64,000 nucleotides of DNA, taken from Granulosicoccaceae sp. 1_MG-2023. Lineage in GTDB: Bacteria; Pseudomonadota; Gammaproteobacteria; Granulosicoccales; Granulosicoccaceae. Positions 17,078-26,323 of the stretch are shown here, in pieces (the stretch's first letter is position 1; each line of letters starts with the position of its first letter). The position numbers and the translations under genes were made by a program. Under the pieces are notes generated by a model. It saw nothing but the letters and a program-made list of their open reading frames with translations. It made no database searches and was not told the origin of the DNA. The stretch lies in assembly GCA_030546905.1 (NCBI GenBank), contig JAUOPI010000001.1, positions 124,001-188,000 of the forward strand. The letters run 5' to 3'.

Positions 17078-18352
17078 TCAGAGCACCTCCAGCCCACCGG
17101 CACCGCTTTTACGGGCCTGTGCCAGGGCCAGCCCGGCGCGGCTCAGCATGGCCTCAAGGCTGGCGCCGATCTCGGCAGTGGCACCGATGCTGAGGCTGAC
17201 CGGCAGATGCACATTGCCAACCCAGACACCGTGCCCGGAGACCGCCGCGGTGACACGCTCGAACACGCGCCGCACATTACGCCGGCCCACATAACTGGCC
17301 ACACAAACAAACTCATCGCCCTGCAGACGGGCAACAAAATCGGTTTCCCGCAATTGCTCGCGCACCAGCCGCACCACCCCGGCCAGCACACCGTCACCGA
17401 TATCAGCACCGTATTGCTCATTAATGGCGCGCAAGCCGTCAATATTCAGCACGGCCAGGCTGAACTGCAGATTGCCGCGCTGGGCGTTGGCGAAGATCTT
17501 CTGCCCCACATCGCGGAAGTAATCCTCGGTGTAGGCACCGCTGAGCAGGTCGTGGTAGACGCGCCGGCGCAAAGCGCTGGCGGTCTCAACCTGGCGCGTC
17601 AACCCGCGCACACGGGCCAGCAGTTCAACGTCATCAGTGGAGGTCGGCACCACGTCGTTAGCCCCGGCATCAAGCATGGCCGCCAGCAAGGCCGGATCAC
17701 GCTTGCGGGTCAAACCGAGGATGGCCAGCTCATCGCAGCCATGACGCTCGCGGATGGTGGAAATCACGTCCAGTTCGCCGCTGCTTCTGGCCTGTTCACT
17801 GAGTAACAGCAAGGTCGTTTGCGGATACAGACTGAGCAACTCGATGGCTTCGGCCGCATCACGTGCGCCGTGTGCCGTGTAGTAATGACCGCCGAGCAGC
17901 TCCAGCAGATAGCCGCGCTGTCCGTCGTTTTCGTGTAACACGATAATCCGCGTGCGGTGATTGACGACCACCTGCGAGACCAGACTGCGGACCTGGCCAA
18001 AGGCATCGGGCTGCGCCGGATCAACCGCGCCGATCAGATTGGCGCTGACCGGTGCCGGTGCCGCCACCGGATCCTCCAGCAGCGAGATCAGCGGAATACG
18101 CCCGCTCTCCAACGCCGCCAGCAGTTCATTGTCGCTGCCGTCGGTGCTGGCGCTGTCGGCGATTACCAGCAAGACACCGTGATCGGGCTGTTCCAGCTGC
18201 GATAACAACGCCAGCGGATGTGTCGGCATAATCTGCAAACCGGTCTGCAAGGTCAGGCTGTTCATTAGCCGGTCGGCCAGAGCATTGTCCTGCGACAGCA
18301 AATACACGCCGGACGGCGTTCCGCTCACTTCTATACTGTCAGTGTAAATCAT
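17078..18352 (-). CDS. Diguanylate cyclase with two receiver-like domains
   Basis: 424 aa. Residues 15-125 and 134-250 look like receiver folds, but the second has Ser185 (LLLLSEQ) where the phosphorylated Asp would be, so both are probably pseudo-receivers. The GGDEF domain spans about 265-424. The signature is QGDEF at 344-348, with the first Gly replaced and the catalytic Asp-Glu kept. An intact c-di-GMP inhibitory site, RETD, lies exactly five residues upstream. It probably makes c-di-GMP, with some doubt from the substitution. AGCGGA precedes the ATG. Confidence 0.8.
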   Translation of the reverse strand: MIYTDSIEVSGTPSGVYLLSQDNALADRLMNSLTLQTGLQIMPTHPLALLSQLEQPDHGVLLVIADSASTDGSDNELLAALESGRIPLISLLEDPVAAPAPVSANLIGAVDPAQPDAFGQVRSLVSQVVVNHRTRIIVLHENDGQRGYLLELLGGHYYTAHGARDAAEAIELLSLYPQTTLLLLSEQARSSGELDVISTIRERHGCDELAILGLTRKRDPALLAAMLDAGANDVVPTSTDDVELLARVRGLTRQVETASALRRRVYHDLLSGAYTEDYFRDVGQKIFANAQRGNLQFSLAVLNIDGLRAINEQYGADIGDGVLAGVVRLVREQLRETDFVARLQGDEFVCVASYVGRRNVRRVFERVTAAVSGHGVWVGNVHLPVSLSIGATAEIGASLEAMLSRAGLALAQARKSGAGGLEVL

Positions 18353-18513
18353 GCTGCTATCCGCTTGAGTGCTTTGGCGAAATTATCGGCACCGCGTACG
18401 GATACTTCATAAGCCAAGTCACAAAAAGCAGTGCAGCAAAAACCTATTATGGCGCACTAGTAACCCGCCCGGCCCTGCACTCTGCACGGTATGATGTATG
18501 CTTGATATCAATC

Positions 18514-19137
18514 ATGGCTAAACAATACGCCCAACCCGGGTTTCTCCAGACTTCAGACCTGCCGCTCGCCAATGCAGAAGCCCTTGCCTCTGCACGCAAA
18601 GCGGCGGTGCTGGCACCGCTGCTGAAAAAGCAGGACCAGTGGCACGTGCTGTATATTCGCCGCGCCGAACGCGAGGGGGACCGGCACAGCGGTCAGGTGG
18701 CGTTTCCCGGCGGTAAGGTCGACCCGGGCGATATCAGTCTGCGTCACACTGCGCTGCGTGAAGCAAACGAAGAAATCGGTCTGGAATCGCGTGATGTGGA
18801 CGTGATTGCGGAACTGCCGACCTATCACACCATCAGCAATTTCACGATTTATCCGGTGGTCGGACGCATCCCCTGGCCGGTGGATCTGACGCCCGAAGTT
18901 TGTGAGGTAGCGCGGATTTTCACCATTCCGCTGGACTGGCTGCACGACGAAGCCAATTACTATCTGAAGACCCACCCGCTGAATCCGCGCGAGCCGGGCC
19001 GGCCGCATCCCGCTTCATCGCGCACCGCCGCCGTGCACTACAAACCCTATCAGGGGGAAATCCTCTGGGGTGCGACCGCGCGCATGACGCTCGGCCTGCT
19101 AAAAGCGCTGGACGAGGGCGAAATCGTTCTCGACTGA
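18514..19137 (+). CDS. CoA pyrophosphatase-type NUDIX hydrolase
   Basis: 207 aa from the ATG at 18514; a TTG four codons upstream is less likely. The NudL-type signature is present: GQVAFPGGKVDPGD followed by TALREANEEIGL, with the one-residue longer NUDIX box typical of CoA hydrolases. Such enzymes cleave CoA to phosphopantetheine and 3',5'-ADP. It converges on the patB-like gene. Confidence 0.82.
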   Translation: MAKQYAQPGFLQTSDLPLANAEALASARKAAVLAPLLKKQDQWHVLYIRRAEREGDRHSGQVAFPGGKVDPGDISLRHTALREANEEIGLESRDVDVIAELPTYHTISNFTIYPVVGRIPWPVDLTPEVCEVARIFTIPLDWLHDEANYYLKTHPLNPREPGRPHPASSRTAAVHYKPYQGEILWGATARMTLGLLKALDEGEIVLD

Positions 19138-19153
19138 TTCCGCCCTCCTGCGT

Positions 19154-20302
19154 TCAGAGCGACGCGATGGCTTTGCGGATACGCGCAACCGCCTCTTCCA
19201 GCACCGGCATCGGACAGGCAAAGTTCAGCCGTACATAGTCAGACAAACCGAATTCCGCCCCGCCGGACAGCCCGGCACCGAACTCCTCGAACAGACCCTG
19301 TACATTGTCGTGCGGCACCTCTGCCGTGTTGATCCAGGCCAGATAGGTCGCTTCCATAGGCCCCATACGCAAACCGTCGATGCGGTTAATCTCATCGTAA
19401 AGATAGGCATAGTTGGCGCGCAGAGTTGCCAGCAGTTTTTCGTGCCAGGGTTTGCACACATCGGTGTAAGCCACTTCCAGCGCGGTATAGCCCGGTCCTG
19501 CCACCATCGGCAGTACGCTTTTACCGGCAGCACTGAAAGCGCGGCGCAGACGCGCATCCGGAATGACCGCAAACGCACAGTCGAGGCCGGCCAGATTGAA
19601 GGTCTTACTCGGTGACATCAGCGTGATCATCCGCTCTGCCGCCTCCGGACAGGCCATGGCCGCCGGCACGTGCGGACGCGATTCGGTCAGCATCAGGCCG
19701 CAGTGGATTTCATCGGAAACGATGGTCATCCCCTTGTCGGCGGCCAGCCGGCAAACCGCGGCCGTCTCTTCAGCGGTAAATGCCGTACCGGTCGGATTAT
19801 GCGGATGGCACAGCATCATCAGACGGCTTTTGTCCGTGATGGCGCTCTGCAATGCCGCCATATCGTAACTCCAGCGTCCGTTCTCATCCTCCTGCAGGGC
19901 AACGCCCACGGCCTGTTTACGGGCCTTGCCGGGAACATGGTAGAAGTGATGATAAATCGGCGTGTTGAACAGCGCTTCTTCGCCGTCCTCGCCGACCGCC
20001 GCGCAGGCGGCCCAGAGCCCCGGCACCACGCCCGGTATCCACACCAGCCATTCCGGCTGCACTTCCCAGTTGTATTCGCGGCGCAACATATCGCACACCA
20101 CCTGCGAGGTTTTCTCTGTGGCAATCGTGTATCCGAGCACCGGATGCTCAAGGCGCGCCCGCATCACGTCGATAATCGGTTCGGCGACTGCGAAATCCAT
20201 ATCGGCCACCCACAGTGGCAAAACATCGCGACCTTTGTATTTGTCCCATTTGAGGCTGCCGGTGCCGCGACGGTCCGGGCCGGTTTCGAATCGATCAGAC
20301 AT
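19154..20302 (-). CDS. patB: PatB/MalY-type cystathionine beta-lyase (C-S lyase)
   Basis: 382 aa from the ATG at 20302, preceded by CGGA; 14 upstream codons are not used. It is a fold-type I aminotransferase relative: LPLWVADMDF at residues 28-37, HPHNPTG, DEIHCGL with the PLP-binding Asp, and SPSKTFNLAGL with the Schiff-base Lys. It would cleave cystathionine or cysteine to pyruvate, ammonia and a thiol; MalY in E. coli also acts as a regulator, for which there is no evidence here. It is divergent from the gtrA gene across 155 bp. Confidence 0.88.
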   Translation of the reverse strand: MSDRFETGPDRRGTGSLKWDKYKGRDVLPLWVADMDFAVAEPIIDVMRARLEHPVLGYTIATEKTSQVVCDMLRREYNWEVQPEWLVWIPGVVPGLWAACAAVGEDGEEALFNTPIYHHFYHVPGKARKQAVGVALQEDENGRWSYDMAALQSAITDKSRLMMLCHPHNPTGTAFTAEETAAVCRLAADKGMTIVSDEIHCGLMLTESRPHVPAAMACPEAAERMITLMSPSKTFNLAGLDCAFAVIPDARLRRAFSAAGKSVLPMVAGPGYTALEVAYTDVCKPWHEKLLATLRANYAYLYDEINRIDGLRMGPMEATYLAWINTAEVPHDNVQGLFEEFGAGLSGGAEFGLSDYVRLNFACPMPVLEEAVARIRKAIASL

Positions 20303-20457
20303 GCAATTTTCCGTTGTGAGAGTCGCCCGGTACACACGACACAATGCTTTACTGCGTGTACTGACGAGTATTGTGGAGAATTTAAATTCGCGTCACGGTT
20401 CAGGACCGTGATTACGCCCAGCATTGTAACTTTACACCCGACTCAGAGCGAACCGAC

Positions 20458-20889
20458 ATGATCGAACTGGCCAAAACGGCATTTCTCCGAACCGACATCC
20501 TGCTGCGTTATATGGTCGGCGGCGGTATCGGCGCAGTCACGCAATTTGCCACGCTCTGGCTGCTGCACGATGTCGCCGGTATGAACGCCACGGTGTCCAG
20601 CTCAGTCGGCTTTATCGCGGCGCTGATCGTCAATTATCTCTACCAGTATCACGTCACTTTCCGCGCCGACAGCGCTCACCCACTGACCTTCAGTCGCTTC
20701 GCGCTGGTCGGTCTGTCGGGCCTGCTGGTCAACTCCGCGGTGTTCTGGCTGCTGCACAGCAGCTTCGGTCTGCACTATCTGCTCAGTCAGTTCTTTGCCA
20801 CCGGCACGGTGTTCTTCAGCAACTACGTGCTCAATTATCACTTTGCCTTTCAGAACGGCGCCCATCACGAAGAGGCCGATCCGGCCTGA
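20458..20889 (+). CDS. GtrA family membrane protein
   Basis: 143 aa with four membrane helices covering nearly the whole protein. The GtrA pattern is visible: RYMVGGGIGAVTQF, the first-half VNYLYQYHVTF, and the second-half NYVLNYHFAF. GtrA-like proteins are thought to flip polyprenyl-linked sugars; the partner glycosyltransferase is not adjacent, so the role is uncertain. A terminator follows. Confidence 0.85.
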   Translation: MIELAKTAFLRTDILLRYMVGGGIGAVTQFATLWLLHDVAGMNATVSSSVGFIAALIVNYLYQYHVTFRADSAHPLTFSRFALVGLSGLLVNSAVFWLLHSSFGLHYLLSQFFATGTVFFSNYVLNYHFAFQNGAHHEEADPA

Positions 20890-20913
20890 GCGAGGCCCTG
20901 TTACCCCTTGCCA

Positions 20914-20935
20914 ACGCCGCTCAAGCGGCGTTTTT
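20914..20935 (+). terminator. Rho-independent terminator after the gtrA gene
   Basis: ACGCCGCT/AGCGGCGT 8-bp stem with a 2-base loop followed by TTTT, 25 bp past the gtrA stop. Confidence 0.8.
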
Positions 20936-20973
20936 GCTATGCTCGCAGGGAATTCGTCAGGGAAAGAACGGCT

Positions 20974-21564
20974 ATGACGCACAGCAAACTGCTTTTCGGC
21001 CTCGCCACCTGCCTGTTTCTGGCCGGATGCTTTTTCGAGGCCGGGGGCTGCACGGGTAACGCTTGCGTGTATGTGAGCGACGACGGCGATGAGTGCTACG
21101 GCGACCACTGCGACGAACCGGTGGCATGCGAGGACGCCAACGCAATCGCCGCACGTATGGCCTCGGTGATCACCGAGGCGCGCAGCCATGCCCGTAGTTG
21201 CGGCGGTGTATCTTACAGCGCCGCCGGCAGCGTCCTGTGGAACGACCGCCTGAGTCAGGCCGCCGCGCTGCACTCGGCCGATATGGCGGAGAATAACTTC
21301 CTCTCACACATCGGTTCAGACGGCCTCGGCCCGGCCGAACGTGCGCTGGAAGCCGGTTATGACTACGCGCGTATCAGCGAGAACGTCGGCGGTGGTCAAT
21401 CCACCTCCACCGCGGTTATCAGCGCCTGGCTGGACAGCCCGGAACACTGCGCGGCGCTGATGGACCCGCTGGTCAATGAGATCGGTGCCGCCTGCGCCCG
21501 CAATAACCGCGCGGATCTGCAAACCTACTGGACGCTGATGCTCGGCTCGCCGCAGACGCCCTAA
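20974..21564 (+). CDS. CAP (SCP) domain lipoprotein
   Basis: 196 aa from the ATG at 20974. The signal ends in lipobox LAGC with Cys19. Next is a short linker, residues 20-52, with five cysteines (26, 31, 41, 46, 52) and many Asp/Glu. The CAP domain spans about 60-190: LWNDRLSQAAALHSADMAENNFLSH, RISENVGGG, SPEHCAALM. Bacterial CAP proteins are secreted or surface proteins of mostly unknown function. The 3' end overlaps the convergent MscS gene by 4 bp. Confidence 0.85.
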   Translation: MTHSKLLFGLATCLFLAGCFFEAGGCTGNACVYVSDDGDECYGDHCDEPVACEDANAIAARMASVITEARSHARSCGGVSYSAAGSVLWNDRLSQAAALHSADMAENNFLSHIGSDGLGPAERALEAGYDYARISENVGGGQSTSTAVISAWLDSPEHCAALMDPLVNEIGAACARNNRADLQTYWTLMLGSPQTP

Positions 21565-24011
21565 GCGCCGGCCGGATCCGTGCCCCCGGCCGGGTCGGCG
21601 CCGGCGGATGTCTCCGCCGCAAGACTCTCCCCCTCGCGTATGCGCAGGACCCGTTGCGGATAGGGAATCTCAATGCCTTCTTCGTCAAAGCGTTTCAGTA
21701 TGTAAAGGCGGATGCGCGTTGCCACGCCCAGCTTCTGCGCCGCATCGCGGGCGAAACAACGCAGTTCGAAGTTCAGGCCGTCAGCACCGAAATCCAGCAA
21801 ATGCACCACCGGCCGCGGATAGCGCAGTACGTCGTTCTGCTCCCGGGCGGCGGCTTCGAGAATCCCCATCACCTGGTCCGGATTGCTTTCATACGCGACC
21901 TGCACGGGCACTTCCACGCGCGTGCTCGTGTCGCGGTAGGTCATATTCGTGACCGCGTTGGAGAGCATCTCCGCGTTGGGGATAATGACCGAGGCGCGTT
22001 GGAAGGTTTCCAGCTCGGTGGCGCGGAAGTTGATCTGCTGGACGTAGCCTTCCTTGTCCCCGACGATCACCCAGTCGCCGACTTTGATCGGCCGCTCCAT
22101 AATCAGAATCAGGCCGGAAACAAAGTTGTTAACGATATTCTGCAAGCCGAAACCGATACCGACCGACAGCGCACCGGCAACCAGCGCGATGCTCTCCAGC
22201 TTGATGCCCAGCGCCGCCACAAACATCAGAATCGCCAGCAAAATACCGATATAACCGGCCCCGGAGGACAAGGAATACTGCACCGCCCGGTTCTCGGTAA
22301 ATTGCGGCAAAATCGAGCTCATCAGCGAGCGCTGCAACAGCCGGGTCAGCGCCATAACCGCGAAAAACACCAGCAGCGCCAGCAGTATGTCGGTCACCGA
22401 GATGGTGATGCTGCCGACCGTAAAGCCGGTCAGAGCGGTGGTCAGGGTGTGCGAAAGATCTTCACCGGAGACACCCCAGACCAGCGCCAGCTGCACGCCC
22501 CCCGCCACCATGAACGCCGCGGTAATCGCACCGCCCAACCAGGCGCGCACATGCGATAGGGTCGCCTGCGCAATGGCAAACTGCTTCCTGAACAGGCGGG
22601 AACGGCTGATCCCGCCGAGCAGTTCCAGCAATACCGCCCGCGCGCCGGTCAGCGCCAGCATATAGATGGCGCTGTTGATTACATTGTCGATCAGGTACAC
22701 GCCGAGACCGGCATAACCGGCCAGCGAAGCGACCATCCCGGCCGCCGCAATCAGCGCAATCAGGCGGCGCAGGGTATCCACCAGCCGGACGCTTTGCTGC
22801 AGCGGGTTGCCCTCCTCATCAAGCCCGGCCGCCTGTGTCGTCGGTGCCCACCACTTCGACAGGCAGATCAGCATCAGCAAGGCGCCTTTGGCCAGCATCA
22901 TGATGGTGATGTAAACCGACTGCATCTGCCCGGACAAAGGCAGGGAACGGGTCGCGCCGCTGACAAACATATCCAGCGCGCTGACACCGATAAGCAGGAT
23001 CGTCGCATAGCCGATAACCCGGCTGGCAATGCGGTGCACCTCGATCAGACGCCAGTCCGGGTGATCCGGCGACAGCACCGCCGAGGCCAGCGCGGTCAGA
23101 ACGATAAAGTACACCGTGGCGCGAAAGCCCCAGTGCAGCATGTCGGCAAACAAACCACCGACTTCCACCTGGTGCTGCAGCAACCACAGACTCAGGCCCA
23201 GCAAGGTCAGCAAGGGCACCAGTCCGCGGGCCACACCTTCGGCCACGGCGGCGGTCATTTTCTGCGTAAAGCCCGGCGTATCATGGGCCTCGACACGACC
23301 GTAACGGCGCAGAATCCAACGCCGCAGCAGGATGCCGAGTATCACCGACACCAGGGTAATAACGATGGTCGGGAACCAGTTGATGCGGGCGCGCTGATCG
23401 GCGCTGAGGCTGTTGTACCAATCCCCGGGGGCAACCAGCAGACTGCCGACATGCCTGACCACCTCGGCCCCCGCGGTCAGCACGGTATGCGGCATAAACG
23501 GCATCGGATAGCGCGTCAGCAGCTCATCGACCAGCAGGCCGCGACGCAGCAGCGAAAGCCCGTTGGACAGCTCATCGACCCGCACCAGTGCCAACTCGGC
23601 GCGGGCCCGCTCGGCTTTACGCTTGTTCAGCTCTTCCTGATAGCGGCTGCGCTGCGCGGCGATCTCATCAGACTCAGGTGCCTCGCCCTCGGCCGGCTTC
23701 TCACCCAGCGCTTCAAGCAGGTTGATCAGATTCTGTTGCTGACGGGCCACGGTGTCACGCAAAGACACCGCCTGTGCACGGATTACGGCCAGCTGATCGT
23801 AGTAAAGCAGCGAGCTTTCCTGGACGTAGCTTTTCTCCTCCAGATAGCGCTCGATCCGGCTGAAGGTCGCTTCCCATTCACGCACGTCGGCGGCACTGAC
23901 CGACGCCGGGCTGTTCTGCTCAAGCGCCGCGACCGGCGACACAAGCAGGCCTGACAGCAGGCAGCTCAACAACAAAACAACCGGAATCGGCAAAAATAAC
24001 GCTTTATGCAT
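21561..24011 (-). CDS. Large MscS-family mechanosensitive channel with periplasmic N-terminal domain
   Basis: 816 aa. Signal peptide (residues 1-29, ending SPVAA), then a Gln/Glu-rich coiled-coil periplasmic region to about 190 of the DUF3772 type, about ten membrane helices, and the MscS core from about 609 (ALVAGALSVGIGFGLQNIVNNFVSG, then ERPIKVGDWV). The MscS pore helix and beta domain follow; the tail is Ala/Gly/Asp-rich. It would release solutes on hypo-osmotic shock. No clear ribosome binding site. It is divergent from ybiT. Confidence 0.88.
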   Translation of the reverse strand: MHKALFLPIPVVLLLSCLLSGLLVSPVAALEQNSPASVSAADVREWEATFSRIERYLEEKSYVQESSLLYYDQLAVIRAQAVSLRDTVARQQQNLINLLEALGEKPAEGEAPESDEIAAQRSRYQEELNKRKAERARAELALVRVDELSNGLSLLRRGLLVDELLTRYPMPFMPHTVLTAGAEVVRHVGSLLVAPGDWYNSLSADQRARINWFPTIVITLVSVILGILLRRWILRRYGRVEAHDTPGFTQKMTAAVAEGVARGLVPLLTLLGLSLWLLQHQVEVGGLFADMLHWGFRATVYFIVLTALASAVLSPDHPDWRLIEVHRIASRVIGYATILLIGVSALDMFVSGATRSLPLSGQMQSVYITIMMLAKGALLMLICLSKWWAPTTQAAGLDEEGNPLQQSVRLVDTLRRLIALIAAAGMVASLAGYAGLGVYLIDNVINSAIYMLALTGARAVLLELLGGISRSRLFRKQFAIAQATLSHVRAWLGGAITAAFMVAGGVQLALVWGVSGEDLSHTLTTALTGFTVGSITISVTDILLALLVFFAVMALTRLLQRSLMSSILPQFTENRAVQYSLSSGAGYIGILLAILMFVAALGIKLESIALVAGALSVGIGFGLQNIVNNFVSGLILIMERPIKVGDWVIVGDKEGYVQQINFRATELETFQRASVIIPNAEMLSNAVTNMTYRDTSTRVEVPVQVAYESNPDQVMGILEAAAREQNDVLRYPRPVVHLLDFGADGLNFELRCFARDAAQKLGVATRIRLYILKRFDEEGIEIPYPQRVLRIREGESLAAETSAGADPAGGTDPAGA

Positions 24012-24120
24012 GTTTTTTTAGTCTGATTGCTTGTTAGCCACCGCCGCTGTACTGGAAAGCAAGCCACGCGCTCTCTAGAATAGCGCCCTTTCCCGTCCAG
24101 CAACGTCCAGGATTGTCCCC

Positions 24121-25722
24121 GTGCTCACTTCCGCCAATATCACCATGCAATTCGGTGCCAAGCCACTGTTTGAGAATGTCTCCGTTAAATTCGGCGACGG
24201 TAACCGCTACGGCCTGATCGGGGCCAACGGCGCCGGCAAGTCCACCTTTATGAAAATTCTCGGTGGCGAGCTGGAACCGACCCACGGCACCGTGCAACTG
24301 GGGCCGGACGAACGCATGGCCATGTTACGGCAGGATCAGTTCGCCTACGAATCCTTTTCGGTCATAGACACCGTCATTATGGGCCATGCGGAACTGTGGG
24401 AGATCAAGAAGGAACGCGACCGCATCTATGCGCTGCCGGAAATGAGCGAAGAAGACGGCATGAAGGTGGCCGAGCTGGAAGTGCAGTTTGCCGAACTCGA
24501 CGGCTACACCGCCGAATCACGCGCCGGTGAGCTGCTGCTTGGTGTGGGTATCCCGACTGACCAGCACTTCGGCCCGATGAGTGAAATCGCCCCCGGCTAC
24601 AAGCTGCGCGTGCTGCTGGCGCAGGTGCTGTTTGCCGATCCGGACATCATGCTGCTCGATGAGCCGACCAACAACCTGGATATCAACACCATCCGCTGGC
24701 TGGAGAATGTCCTTAACGAGCGCAACTGCACGATGATCATCATTTCGCACGATCGTCACTTCCTGAACAGTGTGTGCACGCATATGGCCGACCTCGACTA
24801 CGGGGAGATCCGCCTCTATCCGGGCAACTACGACGACTTTATGCTGGCCTCCACCCAGGCCCGCGAACGTCAGTACGCCAATAACGCCAAGAAAAAAGCC
24901 CAGATCGCCGAGCTGCAGGCCTTTGTCCAGCGCTTCAGCGCCAACAAGTCCAAAGCCCGTCAGGCCACCAGCCGGCAGAAGCAGATCGAGAAACTCCAGC
25001 TCGACGATATCAAACCGTCCAGCCGCCAGAATCCCTACATCCGCTTTGAGTTCGAGAAAAAGCTATTCCGCAATGCGCTGGAAGTGGAAAACCTCAGCGC
25101 CGCCTACGATCAGGAAAACATCCTCGACGGCCTGAGTTTTATGGTCGAAGCCGGCGAGAAGGTCGCGATTATCGGTGAGAACGGTATCGGTAAATCGACC
25201 CTGCTGAAAACCCTGGCCGGCGATACCGAAGGCATGACCATCGGCGGTGAGGTGAAATGGTCAGAAAACGCCACGCTGGGCTATTTTGCGCAGGATCACG
25301 CCGATGATTTTGCCAGCGAGCGCAATCTCTACGACTGGGTCACCGACTACACGCAGGAAGGTGACGACGAGCAAACCGTGCGCGGCATTCTCGGTCGTTT
25401 GCTGTTCAGCAAAGACGATATCGTCAAACCGGTTAACGTGGTCTCCGGTGGTGAACAGGGCCGGCTGCTGTTCGGTAAGCTGATGCTGCAACGCGGTAAC
25501 GTCATGCTGCTCGATGAGCCGACCAACCACCTTGATATGGAGTCAATCGAGTCGCTGAATATGGCGCTGGATCTCTACGAAGGCACACTGCTGTTCGTCA
25601 GTCATGACCGCGAGTTTGTTAACTCACTGGCCACGCGGATTATCGAAATCACCGGCCCCGGCCAGTACAACGACTTCAAAGGAACTTACGACGAGTATCT
25701 TGAGAGCCAGGGTTGGCAATAA
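24121..25722 (+). CDS. ybiT: ABC-F ATPase YbiT
   Basis: 533 aa, GTG start. It resembles E. coli YbiT (530 aa) from end to end: [18 protein letters not shown], Walker [29 protein letters not shown]; second half [26 protein letters not shown]. Both ABC signatures and both catalytic Glu residues are intact, with the linker [16 protein letters not shown] between. ABC-F proteins act on stalled ribosomes at the E-site and not in transport. A TAGAAT -10-like hexamer lies near 24075. A terminator follows. Confidence 0.93.
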   Translation: MLTSANITMQFGAKPLFENVSVKFGDGNRYGLIGANGAGKSTFMKILGGELEPTHGTVQLGPDERMAMLRQDQFAYESFSVIDTVIMGHAELWEIKKERDRIYALPEMSEEDGMKVAELEVQFAELDGYTAESRAGELLLGVGIPTDQHFGPMSEIAPGYKLRVLLAQVLFADPDIMLLDEPTNNLDINTIRWLENVLNERNCTMIIISHDRHFLNSVCTHMADLDYGEIRLYPGNYDDFMLASTQARERQYANNAKKKAQIAELQAFVQRFSANKSKARQATSRQKQIEKLQLDDIKPSSRQNPYIRFEFEKKLFRNALEVENLSAAYDQENILDGLSFMVEAGEKVAIIGENGIGKSTLLKTLAGDTEGMTIGGEVKWSENATLGYFAQDHADDFASERNLYDWVTDYTQEGDDEQTVRGILGRLLFSKDDIVKPVNVVSGGEQGRLLFGKLMLQRGNVMLLDEPTNHLDMESIESLNMALDLYEGTLLFVSHDREFVNSLATRIIEITGPGQYNDFKGTYDEYLESQGWQ

Positions 25723-25742
25723 ATTTCCCTGGCCTGAAAACC

Positions 25743-25775
25743 AAAAAAGCGCTGCCGAAGCAGCGCTTTTTTTTC
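25743..25775. terminator. Bidirectional rho-independent terminator
   Basis: 13-bp perfect stem AAAAAAGCGCTGC/GCAGCGCTTTTTT with a 4-base loop. It lies between the convergent ybiT and pilE, with A/T runs on both sides. Confidence 0.92.
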
Positions 25776-25778
25776 GTC

Positions 25779-26204
25779 TTACCAGCACTCGCTGGCGCTG
25801 CTCGCGGTACCTGATTCGCCCTTCACACCGGCCGAGTTGTAGGTCAGAGCCGCACACAAGGTATCGTTGCTGGCCTGCTCATCCTGCGGCGTGGCAGTCA
25901 GCTCAAAACTGTTGGTGGAACTGGAGCTGATGGTGAAGCTGTAAGTCCCGCTGGTATTGACCCAGTCTGTGACAGTGTCATCAGCGCCGTAGCCCAGTTC
26001 ACCGATATTGCTTGCATAGCTGTTGTTATCCGCATGATAACGCACCTGCTTATTGGCGATTTCCATCAAGGTACCGGTCGCCTCTGTGCGTTTGGACTTG
26101 GTGACATACTTGGTGTATTGAGGAATTGCGATTGCCGACAATATGCCAACTATGGCTAGGACGATCATCAGCTCAATCAATGTGAAGCCACTGCTTTTTT
26201 TCAT
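25779..26204 (-). CDS. pilE: Type IV pilin-like protein PilE
   Basis: 141 aa from the ATG at 26204, the only start that gives a normal prepilin leader. The prepilin peptidase site is SSG-FTLIE with Glu5, followed by the hydrophobic helix and a pilin head with a C-terminal Cys pair (LCAAL and SECW) forming the D-loop. It is the last gene of the minor-pilin operon, 119 bp after the second pilY1, with a short 6-bp GC hairpin at 26297-26314 in the gap. In P. aeruginosa the equivalent PilE is a minor pilin priming assembly; a major-pilin role cannot be excluded. Confidence 0.85.
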   Translation of the reverse strand: MKKSSGFTLIELMIVLAIVGILSAIAIPQYTKYVTKSKRTEATGTLMEIANKQVRYHADNNSYASNIGELGYGADDTVTDWVNTSGTYSFTISSSSTNSFELTATPQDEQASNDTLCAALTYNSAGVKGESGTASSASECW

Positions 26205-26323
26205 TCTTCTTATCACCTGATTATTTATCTTCAGCTCAACAACCGTCCGGGCTGCCCCGTACCGCACTGTTTCAGCTCATACCACGGTTCGCCGCCGGCG
26301 CGGCAAAGCGCGCCAGGCTATGC

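Noticed and set aside
22794-23954. 386-codon Gln/His-rich frame antisense to the MscS gene
   Set aside because: Reflects the Leu-rich membrane helices of the channel read on the opposite strand.
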